Positions 38,601-47,400 of a stretch of DNA of 64,000 nt are shown here, one piece after another (positions within the stretch are counted from its first letter, which is position 1; each line of letters begins with the position of its first letter). A model generated the notes under the pieces. The model saw only the letters and a program-made list of their open reading frames with translations. It ran no database searches and had not been told where the DNA came from. Position numbers and translations under genes: made by a program. This DNA comes from Ignavibacteriales bacterium (GTDB lineage Bacteria > Bacteroidota > Ignavibacteria > Ignavibacteriales > Melioribacteraceae): positions 124,001-188,000 of the forward strand of contig JAIOYW010000006.1 of NCBI GenBank assembly GCA_021740915.1, read 5' to 3'.

Positions 38601-39471
38601 TACATCGGGGTGGAATTTAATCGGGCCGTTTGAAAACGCAATTCAGGTTAGCCAGATAACAAGCAACCCTCCAGGGATCATTTCGTCATCTTTTTTCGGA
38701 TATCAAAATGGATATGCAAATGCAGATAATATTGAACCCGGAAAAGGCTATTGGGTAAAAGCAAATTCTGCCGGAAATCTTGTGATTGGAGCTTCTGCCA
38801 AATCTGTTTCAAAGGATAAAGCTATATTATCCGCTTCTGAAAAGATTTCGATCACTATCGCGGATGCAAGGGGGAAAAATTCTACATTATTCATCTCAAA
38901 TGCCAATATTCCGGCAGGATTTGATGAACTTCCGCCTCTTCCTCCTTCTGATATATTTGATATTCGTTTCTCTGGAAACAAATTTATCGTGCGGGAATCT
39001 TCCGAAATTGAAGAGATTCTTATTCAGGGCATGACACTTCCATTATCAATTAAGATTGGAGGTGGGAATATCAGGGTTTATGATGGCAACTCGGTTGAAG
39101 GTTACTTATTAGCTGATGGCAATACTTATATTTTGAAAAATCTTCAGGGTAATACTTTAAAAATTCAATCAGCAAATATTCCCGCTGGTTATTCACTTGG
39201 ACAGAACTATCCCAATCCATTTAATCCTTCAACAAAAATAAGTTTTGGACTGCCCGCGGATTCAAAAGTTACATTAAAAATCTATAATAGTATCGGGCAG
39301 GAAGTTGCCGAATTGTTGAACAGCAATTTTTCTGCAGGCACACATGAAATTATTTTTGATACGGCTGCTTATGGTGTTCTGACTTCTGGTGTTTATTTCT
39401 ATACAATAGAGGCGGAATCACACACAGGAGGTATGTTCAGAAACGTCAGAAAGATGATTCTGCTCCGTTAG
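35629..39471 (+). CDS. Secreted GH57 glycoside hydrolase with T9SS sorting domain
   Basis: A 1280-residue exported enzyme (signal peptide about 1-20). Residues 28 to about 380 follow GH57 (alpha-amylase, amylopullulanase, branching enzyme group): HMHQP at 38-42, GYHHPL, PPENAF with candidate nucleophile Glu187, and AHDGDNYGGG with Asp328/Asp330. Beta domains follow, one CBM-like (about 630-760). A duplicated module (GWNLVSVPL...GYWLKF and GWNLIGPF...GYWVKA; about 920-1050) recurs in the protein at 46379. The last about 90 residues are a sorting domain (NYPNPFNPSTKI). It probably cleaves alpha-glucans outside the cell. Confidence 0.87.
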   Translation: MKKIYSVVLIIILLHSFSFAEEKNSSNNPPIYIAFLWHMHQPIYWPYENLVQTDLLNRFPFSVVDIHNQRLGPYNSWPKDAVQKGIDANLPHLGAQVSFSGSLVENLNNLEQAGNGNFNNWKSHWNYIKNQNTSLGNPRMDMVGFGYHHPLMGLIDGDDIRRQIQAHKNIFAQNFPGTYSKGIFPPENAFTNRMIPALKSEGIDWALIDNVHFERACNGYPFDLGGNLWEPNESDIVNPDPNDWVQLNGLWAPTKVSARWSRQPRYVEYIDPATGQSVKMIAVPADRYLGNEDGRGGFGALQYEAVMSQLESYNTDPAHPILIVLAHDGDNYGGGSESYYGSNFQNFVNWLQSNPSRFIGTTIEDYLEMFPPDPNDIIHVEPGSWSGADNGDPEFKKWLGDPGQGGYSADRHSWSVITAAKNFVQTAESINPGSINTKEARRFYMNAQASDYWYWDGSLNGIWDSNPARACNYAFPLAQSVISGGTDLVGPSIFDPQREPYNPGAKEWNIVMSSDFEVWTYVYDLSTVETVKLKYRIDEDGLNDPTTTINETYVGGTGVGSWQEIVMTKTTEISQTDPQPLHKADRYHAMITGIKSKLVDYYIEAVDGESNVTKSWIKHVWVGDGSGSGTGGDQTVTWIPEEPENDDIITITVTNALIGGKLHWGVNGWQSPAQVYWPEGSELWNGSGPSLESPFTGPDTAGTLTLQIGPFNNDVQTVSEINFVIHFNDNTWNNNNGQDFLIELPDSGTATTFVLDGNLDPGVELLVSNNGVSLYAKYSAPLLYLATESAQQSGGDKFLFVSDDKSAMGIAPWGKAGQVVNWDAFIGNESTNNWSGWFDQTSGASAIAGAFLEGTINLGAELGSVPDKIFIWAAKYQTADGGALSAQAPEGNGDGNIDPSEVFEYSTGTTVQLTRNILFNEGWNLVSVPLAVADFSVMTLFPDAVSNAFTFDNGYISADTMVTAKGYWLKFNSSGISPITGNSPGSNLIPVTSGWNLIGPFENAIQVSQITSNPPGIISSSFFGYQNGYANADNIEPGKGYWVKANSAGNLVIGASAKSVSKDKAILSASEKISITIADARGKNSTLFISNANIPAGFDELPPLPPSDIFDIRFSGNKFIVRESSEIEEILIQGMTLPLSIKIGGGNIRVYDGNSVEGYLLADGNTYILKNLQGNTLKIQSANIPAGYSLGQNYPNPFNPSTKISFGLPADSKVTLKIYNSIGQEVAELLNSNFSAGTHEIIFDTAAYGVLTSGVYFYTIEAESHTGGMFRNVRKMILLR

Positions 39472-39498
39472 GAATCTGATTAGAATTCTCTTTATTAA

Positions 39499-39547
39499 TC
39501 AGAACAGGTCGTGAATAACGATCTGTTCTGATAGACTTTTTTTAATA
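39499..39547 (+). terminator. Rho-independent terminator after GH57 gene
   Basis: A 14-bp stem with one G-T pair (arm TCAGAACAGGTCGT at 39499-39512, partner ending at 39531) and a 5-nt loop is followed by ATAGAC and seven T residues. Confidence 0.88.
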
Positions 39548-39677
39548 ATGTTAAAAATTAGATGCGGAATTCAGGAGCCGGATAAATTGAAGATTTATGT
39601 TGTTGATAAATATAGCTGGTTATTAAGCAGGGGTTACTATTCTTACAAGACGATTTAGGAATGGAGAGTAATGAATT

Positions 39678-41222
39678 ATGGATAAAATAAAAGATATTCA
39701 GGCAATAGATAATATTGAAATTGTTTTTATAAAATTTGAAGATTACAAAGATATTAAGCAGGCGATGAATGAAGCTTATTCCAATATGTCTGAAGTCTAT
39801 TGGAAAGAGCATCATATAAAAACTTTAGTCGAAAAATTTCCAGAAGGTCAGGTTGGAATTAAGATAAATAATGAACTTGCCGGATGCGCTTTATCAATTA
39901 TCGTAGATTATTCGACATTTGACGAAAAACATACATATAATGAGATTACAGGGGCATATACTTTTAATACACATACTCCTGAGGGTGACATACTTTATGG
40001 CATTGATGTATTTATTCGCCCAAAATTCCGCGGTTTAAGACTTGGGAGACGATTGTATGATTACAGAAAAGAACTCTGTGAAAAACTCAATCTCAAAGGC
40101 ATTGTTTTTGGAGGAAGGATTCCTAATTATCATAAATATTCAAGCCGTTTAACTCCAAAAGAATATATTGAGAAAGTGAGAGTTAAAGAAATCCATGACC
40201 CCGTGCTTGACTTTCAGATGTCAAATGATTTTCATCCTGCAAAAGTACTGAAAGGTTATCTCGAGGGCGATAAGGAATCCAAAGAATATGCAGTCCTTCT
40301 TGAATGGGATAATATTTATTATGAAAAGCCCTCAAAAAAAGCAGCGGTAAAAAAGACAGTTGTCAGGCTCGGACTGGTTCAGTGGCAAATGCGTTTATAT
40401 AAAAATCTTGATGAACTAATGCAGCAGGTGGAATATTTTGTTGATGCGGTTTCCGGTTACAGATCAGATTTTGCCCTGTTCCCGGAGTTTTTTAACGCTC
40501 CGTTGATGTCGGAATATAATCACCTCTCCGAATCCGATGCAATAAGAAGATTAGCTGATTACACCGAAGAGATCAAGAATCGTTTTGCAGAACTTGCTAT
40601 ATCATATAATATTAATATTATTACCGGCAGTATGCCTGAAGTGGTAGATAACCAGCTATTTAATGCAGGTTATCTTTGTAAAAGAGATGGAGGAATTGAA
40701 CGATTTGAAAAACTTCATGTGACTCCTGATGAAAAAAAAGTATGGGGTTTGCAGGGAGGAAATATTCTTAAAACTTTTGACACGGACTGCGGAAAAATCG
40801 GAATCTTGATTTGCTATGATGTTGAATTTCCTGAATTGAGCCGACTGCTTGCAATCGACGGGATGGATATTTTGTTCGTACCGTTTCTGACGGATACTCA
40901 GAATGGTTATTCCAGGGTCCGAAATTGTGCGCAGGCAAGAGCAATTGAGAATGAGTGTTTTGTTGCAATCGCCGGAAGTGTAGGGAATCTTCCAAAAGTT
41001 CATAATATGGATATTCAGTATGCACAGTCAATGGTTTTTACTCCCTGTGACTTTGCATTCCCTACAAACGGAATAAAAGCCGAAGCCACACCGAATACTG
41101 AAATGATTTTAATTGCTGATGTTGATATTGATACGCTCCGGGAGTTGAATCAGTTTGGCAGCGTAAGAAACCTTAAAGACAGAAGGACTGATCTTTATTC
41201 AATTAAGCATAAAAATATTTAA
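39678..41222 (+). CDS. GNAT acetyltransferase / carbon-nitrogen hydrolase fusion
   Basis: A 514-residue two-domain protein. Residues about 10-225 are a GNAT-like acetyltransferase (DVFIRPKFRGLRLGRRLYDYRK acetyl-CoA loop). Residues about 230-510 are a nitrilase-superfamily amidase with the full triad: Glu270 in LFPEFFNAP, Lys345 in RFEKLHVTP and Cys379 in ILICYDVEFPE. This fusion is an established family found in several phyla; the natural amide substrate is not known. There is no signal peptide. GGAGAG lies upstream of the ATG. It stands alone after a strong terminator. Confidence 0.9.
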   Translation: MDKIKDIQAIDNIEIVFIKFEDYKDIKQAMNEAYSNMSEVYWKEHHIKTLVEKFPEGQVGIKINNELAGCALSIIVDYSTFDEKHTYNEITGAYTFNTHTPEGDILYGIDVFIRPKFRGLRLGRRLYDYRKELCEKLNLKGIVFGGRIPNYHKYSSRLTPKEYIEKVRVKEIHDPVLDFQMSNDFHPAKVLKGYLEGDKESKEYAVLLEWDNIYYEKPSKKAAVKKTVVRLGLVQWQMRLYKNLDELMQQVEYFVDAVSGYRSDFALFPEFFNAPLMSEYNHLSESDAIRRLADYTEEIKNRFAELAISYNINIITGSMPEVVDNQLFNAGYLCKRDGGIERFEKLHVTPDEKKVWGLQGGNILKTFDTDCGKIGILICYDVEFPELSRLLAIDGMDILFVPFLTDTQNGYSRVRNCAQARAIENECFVAIAGSVGNLPKVHNMDIQYAQSMVFTPCDFAFPTNGIKAEATPNTEMILIADVDIDTLRELNQFGSVRNLKDRRTDLYSIKHKNI

Positions 41223-41422
41223 ACTTTCAGGTTTAAGATTCATTACTCCGCTTAGTATGAATCGATTATTTAATGAACTCTGTCCGAAAAGCTGAAATAA
41301 TTTATCGTCCGAATTTTGATTCTGATCAGGCTCAACAAATTTTCCGGTTAACATTCTTTACATACTTTTGATATAACAAATAATCACAATTTTTATTATT
41401 AATTCAATTATGGCTGGATTCA

Positions 41423-42613
41423 TTGGACCTTGAAAAGCGTTATGAAAAACTAATTAATTTTCTGACTGACTATATCTATACTGTTCAGATAAAAGATGGA
41501 AATGTAACCCAGACATATCATGGACCAGGGTGTAAGGCAGTTACCGGGTATTCATCGGAGGATTATCTTGATGATCCAGAATTATGGTACAGGATGATTC
41601 ATGAAGATGACCGCGAAAAGGCTTTGGGACAGGCGCAGGATGCGCTCTCAGGAAAGGATGTTCATACAGTTGAGCACAGAATTATTCACAGAGACGGCAG
41701 CATTCGCTGGGTGCAGAATAGCATTGTGATTACTCGGAATGAAGCAGGAGAGGTTTCATTTTACGATGGACTCATTAAAGATATTACGAATATCAAGTCA
41801 GCCGAATCAGAGGCTGAAATAAGAAAACGGCAGCTAATACAGGCAGATAAAATGGCTTCTCTTGGAATATTAATTGCCGGAATTGCACATGAAATCAACA
41901 ATCCCAATAATTTTATACTGCTCAATGCCAGATTATTTACTAAAATATGGGCTGATGTTTTTCCGATTCTCGAAAAATATTACCGGGAAAACGGTGATTT
42001 TGCAATTGCAGGAATCCTCTACAGCAGAATGAACGAAAAACTTAATATATCTTTGGAAGGTATATTGACCGGATCTGAAAGGATAAAAAAAATAGTTGAT
42101 AACCTTACCGACTACGCCAGAACTGACAGCGGAAAGCTTGATGAAGAAGTGGATATAAATAAGGTTGTTGATATGGCTATTATGATAACCGGAAATCTGA
42201 TCAAACGATCAACAGATAAATTCACTCTTATCAAAGGTGAAAATATTCCTACAATAAATGGGAATAATCAGCAGCTTGAACAGGTAATTATCAATTTAAT
42301 CACTAATTCCTGCCAATCTCTGAGGAATTCATCAGAATGTATCGAACTTTCAACCAAGTTTATTGATAATGAAAATGTAATTGTAATAACTGTTCAGGAT
42401 AAGGGCCAGGGTATTAAGGAAGATGATCTTAATCGGATTATTGATCCTTTTTTTACAACTAAAAGGGATATCGGCGGGACCGGATTGGGGTTGTCGATAT
42501 CTTATAATATTATTAAAAGTCATTCCGGCGACCTGAAGCTTGAGAGTAGAATTGATCAGGGAACAAAGGCAATTGTAACACTTCCTGTTAATCAAAAGGG
42601 TGAAAGAAAATGA
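41423..42613 (+). CDS. Cytoplasmic PAS-domain sensor histidine kinase (NtrB-like)
   Basis: A 396-residue soluble kinase. An N-terminal PAS/PAC domain (about 5-130; YHGPGCKAVTGYSSEDYLDDPELW, then HRDGSIRWVQNSIV) precedes a HisKA domain with H-box GIAHEINNPNNF and an ATPase domain with NLITNSCQSL, DKGQGIKEDDL and GGTGLGLSISYNII. The TTG start follows a weak GGA site; the nearby ATG at 41410 is out of frame and closed. Its stop overlaps the start of the sigma-54-type regulator by 4 nt (ATGA), so the two form one operon. Confidence 0.9.
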   Translation: MDLEKRYEKLINFLTDYIYTVQIKDGNVTQTYHGPGCKAVTGYSSEDYLDDPELWYRMIHEDDREKALGQAQDALSGKDVHTVEHRIIHRDGSIRWVQNSIVITRNEAGEVSFYDGLIKDITNIKSAESEAEIRKRQLIQADKMASLGILIAGIAHEINNPNNFILLNARLFTKIWADVFPILEKYYRENGDFAIAGILYSRMNEKLNISLEGILTGSERIKKIVDNLTDYARTDSGKLDEEVDINKVVDMAIMITGNLIKRSTDKFTLIKGENIPTINGNNQQLEQVIINLITNSCQSLRNSSECIELSTKFIDNENVIVITVQDKGQGIKEDDLNRIIDPFFTTKRDIGGTGLGLSISYNIIKSHSGDLKLESRIDQGTKAIVTLPVNQKGERK

Positions 42614-44049
42614 AACCGAGAATTATTCCTGCGCTGCCAATTTTACTTGTAGATGATGAAGAATTATTTCTTTTTTCGGTAGAAATGAGTCTTAGTTCTA
42701 ATGGCATAAAAAATATTGAGCAGATCAGAGATAGCAGGCAATTGCTGCCCCGAATGGAAAAAAGCCCGGTTTCGCTGGTGATGCTCGATATTAATATGCC
42801 TTACGAAAGCGGTCTGGATTTATTACCAAAAATAACTGAAAAGTACCCGGGAGTACCCGTTGTAATAATAACTGCGGTAAATGATGTGGAAAGTGCGGTT
42901 AATTGTATGAAACTTGGCGCATATGATTACATTGTTAAACCAGTGGATGAGAATAAACTTATTTCCACTATAAGGCGAGGACTTGAACTTGCGGAGGTTA
43001 AATCTGAGAATGAATTGCTGAAGCAGTCTTTTCTAAGGGAAGAACTCGAGTATCCGTCCGCTTTTAACGAAATAATTACAGTCAGCGATAATATGAAATC
43101 AATTTTCCGCTATATTGAAGCTATTGGAAGAACAGCTTTGCCTGTGCTCGTTACCGGAGAAACCGGAGCAGGTAAGGAGCTCATCGCCCGGTCTATTCAT
43201 TCAGTGAGCGGAAGGACCGGAGAATTAGTCACAGTCAATGTTGCCGGAGTTGATGACAATCTTTTTTCCGATACATTGTTCGGACATAGAAAAGGCGCTT
43301 TCACAAGCGCTGATAATGAGCGAAAAGGATTAATCGAGCGTGCGGAAAGCGGCACTCTTTTTCTTGACGAAATAGGGGATCTCAGCATAGAATCTCAGGT
43401 AAAACTGCTTCGTCTTCTTCAGGATGGGAGCTATTATCCACTCGGATCGGACACAGCCAGATTATCGGATGCCAGGATAATTGTAGCCACTCATCGAGAC
43501 ATACGGAATCTGGTTCAGGAGAACAAATTCCGTCAGGATTTGTTCTATCGTCTTAAATCTCATCATATTCAGATGCCGCCATTAAGGAAGCGGAAAAGTG
43601 ATATACCGCTGTTAATTGATTTATTTCTTGAGAAGGCTGCAAGATCGCTCGGTAAACCAGTTCCAACTGCCCCAAAACAAATTCACACTCTGCTCTCAAA
43701 TTATAATTTCCCTGGCAACATCCGGGAATTGGAAGGTATCATTTTTGATGCTGTCAGCAGACATCGAACTGGCATATTGTCTTTAGAATCGATCAGGAAC
43801 AAAATATTTGAAATGGATCCGGATTTTAATTTCGATGGTTTTTCGCAATCGGCCACAGCACAGGAGATTGAAAAGCCAATAATTCTCAAGGAAAAATTCC
43901 CAAGCCTTGATGAGGTGGAAGTCTTTATGATTAAGGAAGCGCTTAACCGGGCTGATGGAAATCAAACGATTGCTTCTGATTTGCTGGGAATTTCCCGTAG
44001 GGCGCTTAATAACAGATTACAGCGCAAAAAAAGAGAAGAGAATTTCTAA
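42610..44049 (+). CDS. NtrC-family sigma-54 activator
   Basis: A 479-residue response regulator. The receiver has D15-D16 and Asp60 (LVMLDINMP). The AAA+ domain has Walker A GETGAGKE (183-190) and Walker B GTLFLDEIGDL. The sigma-54 contact loop, normally GAFTGA, reads GAFTSA (229-234). The C-terminus carries a Fis-type helix-turn-helix (NQTIASDLLGISRRALNNRLQ). It is the phosphorelay partner of the PAS kinase it overlaps. The last 4 nt overlap the stop of the convergent lipoprotein gene. Confidence 0.92.
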   Translation: MKPRIIPALPILLVDDEELFLFSVEMSLSSNGIKNIEQIRDSRQLLPRMEKSPVSLVMLDINMPYESGLDLLPKITEKYPGVPVVIITAVNDVESAVNCMKLGAYDYIVKPVDENKLISTIRRGLELAEVKSENELLKQSFLREELEYPSAFNEIITVSDNMKSIFRYIEAIGRTALPVLVTGETGAGKELIARSIHSVSGRTGELVTVNVAGVDDNLFSDTLFGHRKGAFTSADNERKGLIERAESGTLFLDEIGDLSIESQVKLLRLLQDGSYYPLGSDTARLSDARIIVATHRDIRNLVQENKFRQDLFYRLKSHHIQMPPLRKRKSDIPLLIDLFLEKAARSLGKPVPTAPKQIHTLLSNYNFPGNIRELEGIIFDAVSRHRTGILSLESIRNKIFEMDPDFNFDGFSQSATAQEIEKPIILKEKFPSLDEVEVFMIKEALNRADGNQTIASDLLGISRRALNNRLQRKKREENF

Positions 44050-45323
44050 GGTGTTTTTATATGCGGGAATAAATCAAAACCCGAACTGCGTGTAAGGTTG
44101 GTTTCAGTTCCCGTTTTGATTTCGAGTTTGAAAATATCGTAATCATTTATTCCTACATTCCTGTGAAAAATCACAAATCTGCTATCCGAATTTAATACAG
44201 GATATTCTCCGTTCCCCAAAATTTTTATCTCAAATGTCCGAAGGGACATATACCAAAGTTTGCCTTCATCGGTTTCCCCGGTTATTCCTTGGCTGTCATT
44301 TGAAATACTAATTTTATTTGCCCACCTATTAATATTAGTGAATAATTCAGATGGAGTTCCCGAAAGCAGGTTAAGCCATACAACACTTGTTTTTAGTTCG
44401 TCTCTGTATTGAAAAATTATTGAATTTTCATCAACAAAAAAAGGCATTCTTAAACTATATGCCGATTTGCAACCATATCGTTTTGTCCTTTCAGTGCCGT
44501 CAGTTTTCACTGTTTCAATAAATGCACTGTCATTTTTTGAGGACGTGAAAACTAATTTTGTTCCCGATGGACTGAATGAAGGTTCAATATTCAAACCGTC
44601 ATTCAGAGTCAGATCATATTTGCTGTTATCATTCAGATTCAGCAGAATTATATTTCGTGTAAAGGTCGGGCGATCATAGAATTGCTGATAAGCTATAACA
44701 TCGTTCATTGGAGAAATGACGATCGGTTCCTGAACACCGCTATCGAAAAAGACATCCCCCAGATCCGTAATCATTCCGGTATCGAAGTCATAGCGCTGAA
44801 TGACCGAACTCCATTTTTTAACGAAAACCATAAATCTTCCGTCCCCGGAAATTGTGAAGTGATCAGAATATGGTGTCGGAATTTGCTTATGCCAATTGCT
44901 GCCATTCATATCCATGATCCATAAAAAATCATCATCCATATACCCGGTGCCTCTGGAAAACACGATTAGGTCATTAGCAGGTTTACTTCCTGTTATTGGA
45001 ATAAGAACAGACATGTTTTTATTAATGATGATTGATGTATCTTTGATAATGGCACTGTCAGCCAATACCGAAAGTGAATATGACCCGGAGGGAACATCCG
45101 TGAATTTAAATAGATCTGAGATAGTTGTATCCCGAAGGGTTATCTTATTTCCGGCAAGTAATATTTCGAATTTGTAATAATTCCAACTATAATCAGTCGC
45201 CAATGCACCACTTAAGGTAAATGAATTATGCACTGGTATATCAGTCGGGTTGGATTTGCATGAAATAAATATTAAAATCAATAAAAATAATCTTATGCAC
45301 AATATTTTCTTTTGGCCGCTCAT
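44046..45323 (-). CDS. TolB-like propeller lipoprotein
   Basis: A 425-residue predicted lipoprotein: a short basic start, hydrophobic segment and LIFISC with Cys22 as lipidation site. An N-terminal beta domain of the carboxypeptidase-regulatory type (about 35-95) is followed by PD40/TolB-like blades (SPSGTKLVFTSSKNDS, SGDGRFMVFVKKW, NSDSRFVIFHRN). Likely anchored to the outer membrane and binding a protein or glycan. ATG at 45323 is preferred; an in-frame GTG at 45329 is possible. Its 3' end overlaps the NtrC-type gene tail to tail by 4 nt. Confidence 0.7.
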   Translation of the reverse strand: MSGQKKILCIRLFLLILIFISCKSNPTDIPVHNSFTLSGALATDYSWNYYKFEILLAGNKITLRDTTISDLFKFTDVPSGSYSLSVLADSAIIKDTSIIINKNMSVLIPITGSKPANDLIVFSRGTGYMDDDFLWIMDMNGSNWHKQIPTPYSDHFTISGDGRFMVFVKKWSSVIQRYDFDTGMITDLGDVFFDSGVQEPIVISPMNDVIAYQQFYDRPTFTRNIILLNLNDNSKYDLTLNDGLNIEPSFSPSGTKLVFTSSKNDSAFIETVKTDGTERTKRYGCKSAYSLRMPFFVDENSIIFQYRDELKTSVVWLNLLSGTPSELFTNINRWANKISISNDSQGITGETDEGKLWYMSLRTFEIKILGNGEYPVLNSDSRFVIFHRNVGINDYDIFKLEIKTGTETNLTRSSGFDLFPHIKTP

Positions 45324-45699
45324 CGTCACCGCATCTCAAATGGACTAATAAATATAGTAATATTTCCGGTATCTGCGTTTTTATCAGCAAACATTAATGG
45401 GTTTGGAATTTGCTCGGGAAATATCGGTTGGAAAAAATATTAAAGATTATTAGTGAAATTACCTCTAATAAGAGTGCCACAAAACTGCAATGCCGCCTCG
45501 TGGGGTATTTACGTTAAGCCATTGAAATACAAGGTTTTATGCGTAACATATCCTAAACGGGTTTCCAAAATGTGGCACTTAGAAAATCTGCTCATCAAGT
45601 TGCAAGTGTCTATATAATAATAACTTAGTTTCTCTTCAGATCATGGCACAACATTTGTAATATTATCTGTGAATTTCGTTTTGAAAGGAGTAAGTTGAA
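45324..45699. other. Divergent intergenic region with GTGGCACT inverted pair
   Basis: About 375 bp between divergent genes. It holds two inverted copies of a short word, AGTGCCACA near 45473-45481 and TGTGGCACT near 45571-45579. No gene is seen. The words resemble half of a sigma-54 -24 element, but the -12 element does not fit. GAAAGGAG before 45700 is the ribosome site of the next gene. Confidence 0.45.
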
Positions 45700-46104
45700 A
45701 TGAAAAGTATAAGACGAACATTGATGATAATAATAATTGTGTTTTTGATTACTAATAATAGCGCTGCACAGCCTGCAAAAAACAGGGAAATTCTTGCTGA
45801 AAAGAATCTGATTTATTCTCTGACTCAGAAAGTGGACGGAATTATTGAATCGACACTATATAACACTCTTTTTCTTAAAGAGTATTTTCCATCAATGAAT
45901 TACAGTAAAGTAATTCCGGTTTTGGAACAATTATCGAACACAACGCAAAACCCAAGCATTAAATATAAAGCTAATTTAGCGGCAATGTATCTGAAGTATT
46001 GCGATTCCTTAGGGCTGAATCCGGAAGTGATCAGAGGTGATCAGGCTGCTGGTTTCAAAGCAGTTGCCAATGAATTAAACGATAAACTTTTAGCAAGTTT
46101 TTAA
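45700..46104 (+). CDS. Small secreted helical protein, unknown function
   Basis: A 134-residue protein with a signal peptide (about 1-24, ending SAAQ) and a helical mature part containing YFPSMNYSKVIPVLEQL and YLKYCDSLGLNPE. A good GAAAGGAG site precedes the ATG. I do not recognise the family. It has its own terminator and no obvious operon partner. Confidence 0.65.
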   Translation: MKSIRRTLMIIIIVFLITNNSAAQPAKNREILAEKNLIYSLTQKVDGIIESTLYNTLFLKEYFPSMNYSKVIPVLEQLSNTTQNPSIKYKANLAAMYLKYCDSLGLNPEVIRGDQAAGFKAVANELNDKLLASF

Positions 46105-46128
46105 TATAGATTCCTGGTTCATTAGTCG

Positions 46129-46170
46129 GGCTGGTCAGCACCCTCCCAAACTGGCCGGCCGGCTTTATTT
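46129..46170 (+). terminator. Likely terminator after the 45700 gene
   Basis: A stem of about 10 bp with G-T pairs (GGCTGGTCAG at 46129-46138 with CTGGCCGGCC at 46151-46160) is followed by GGCTTTATTT. It lies 25 nt after the stop. Confidence 0.55.
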
Positions 46171-46271
46171 GCCCCGACACAAATCTTGTTTTCCAACCAA
46201 ATAACTATACTTGTTCCTTTAATGTGATTTTAGTTTTGGATAAATGCTCTGAAATTTTATAAATAATTATG

Positions 46272-46310
46272 AAACCCCTGACTAAATAATATTTATTTAA
46301 CCAGGGGTTT
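46272..46310. terminator. Long hairpin between convergent genes
   Basis: AAACCCCTG (46272-46280) pairs with CAGGGGTTT (46302-46310), with an inner TAAATAA/TTATTTA extension. It lies between the convergent genes at 45700 and 46379; no clean T run follows on the plus strand, while the minus strand continues TTTCATAATTATTT. Confidence 0.5.
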
Positions 46311-46378
46311 AATATAAACGGACAAGCTGCAAAATTTATCTTCTTCGAGAAGAGTCTCGTTTCAAATCAGGGGACCCC

Positions 46379-47284
46379 CTACTTGTCGAGTGTTATACTT
46401 CCTGAGCCCGAAGATTTGACCCAATATCCTTTTCCGGGTTTGAGCGTATCTGCTAAAACATAACCTGAGTCAAATTCATAGAAAGCACTCTCCAAAATTC
46501 CAGGAGGATTGGTAACAATTGTATTCACAGGCAATAATGTGTTAAAGGGACCTATCAGGTTCCATCCCTGTAAAAGTGAAATGGGAATTTGCGGCTCAGT
46601 ACCTGAAAAGTCGAATGATTGTGCGGAATTAAATTTGACCCAGTAGCCACTGGCATTTTGTAATACTGATGAAGCAGAATACCCCCCATCAAATCCATAT
46701 ACCGGAGAAGCCGCCTGTGGAAAAACTGCGCCGGATGTCATATCATTTAGGAGCAAAGGAACTGAGACAAGATTCCAGCCTGGTCCGCAATCGAAATGAG
46801 AAACTATATTATTGTTCGAAACTGCGATGCTAAAATTCTGGGCAAAATTCCATTCCTGTTTCTTGCTCATACCGGTTGCATATAAAGTAATTGTGCCCGG
46901 TATGGAAGGAGCGGTTACGGTAAAATTAAATGTATAAGAACCATTTGAATATGTTTTTGATGAAGGTTGTGTCAATTCAGAATTCAGGACTTTCAGGTTG
47001 TTATCTACTTTGGCAAGTGCTCCGGAGGAGAGAGCAATGTCCACTCCAACTTTACTTCCGGAACCTCCTGAAATCCTCACAGAATAGCTGCCCGTTTCAG
47101 AAGGGGCTAATTCTGAAGGTCCGATGATCTGAACCAGAATTGATGAAGAAGCTCCGCTATGAGTACTGTGGCAAGCTCCGCATCCCGAAGCATTCGTTTT
47201 AGATGTATATCCTGAAACACCATTGGGATAAGCATAAATATTTATAGCTGTGAAAAGAACAAAAAAGAATATTTTCCTGTACAT
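46379..47284 (-). CDS. Secreted c-type-heme motif protein (choice-of-anchor V-like)
   Basis: A 301-residue exported protein (signal peptide about 1-18). The mature N-terminus NGVSGYTSKTNASGCGACHS contains one CxxCH heme motif (Cys35, Cys38, His39), as in proteins with a choice-of-anchor V/Reeler-like domain, followed by a beta-sandwich (about 50-160). The rest (about 168-296) is the duplicated GWNLVSVPL...GYWVKF and GWNLIGPF...GYWVKS module also in the GH57 protein. Unlike that protein it stops right after the module, with no T9SS sorting domain, so export or anchoring may differ or the gene is shortened. Confidence 0.72.
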   Translation of the reverse strand: MYRKIFFFVLFTAINIYAYPNGVSGYTSKTNASGCGACHSTHSGASSSILVQIIGPSELAPSETGSYSVRISGGSGSKVGVDIALSSGALAKVDNNLKVLNSELTQPSSKTYSNGSYTFNFTVTAPSIPGTITLYATGMSKKQEWNFAQNFSIAVSNNNIVSHFDCGPGWNLVSVPLLLNDMTSGAVFPQAASPVYGFDGGYSASSVLQNASGYWVKFNSAQSFDFSGTEPQIPISLLQGWNLIGPFNTLLPVNTIVTNPPGILESAFYEFDSGYVLADTLKPGKGYWVKSSGSGSITLDK

Positions 47285-47400
47285 TACGAATCCGTTAATT
47301 TTTAATATTGCCTGATATTAAGATATGGGAAACGAGTTTTCCACACAAATTATCGAAGTAATATTCATTCAAAATTCAGCCTGAAATAATAAAAATTTGA

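Noticed and set aside
45473..45579. Possible sigma-54 promoters at the two inverted GTGGCAC words
   Set aside because: The -12 TTGC element is not found at the required distance on either strand.
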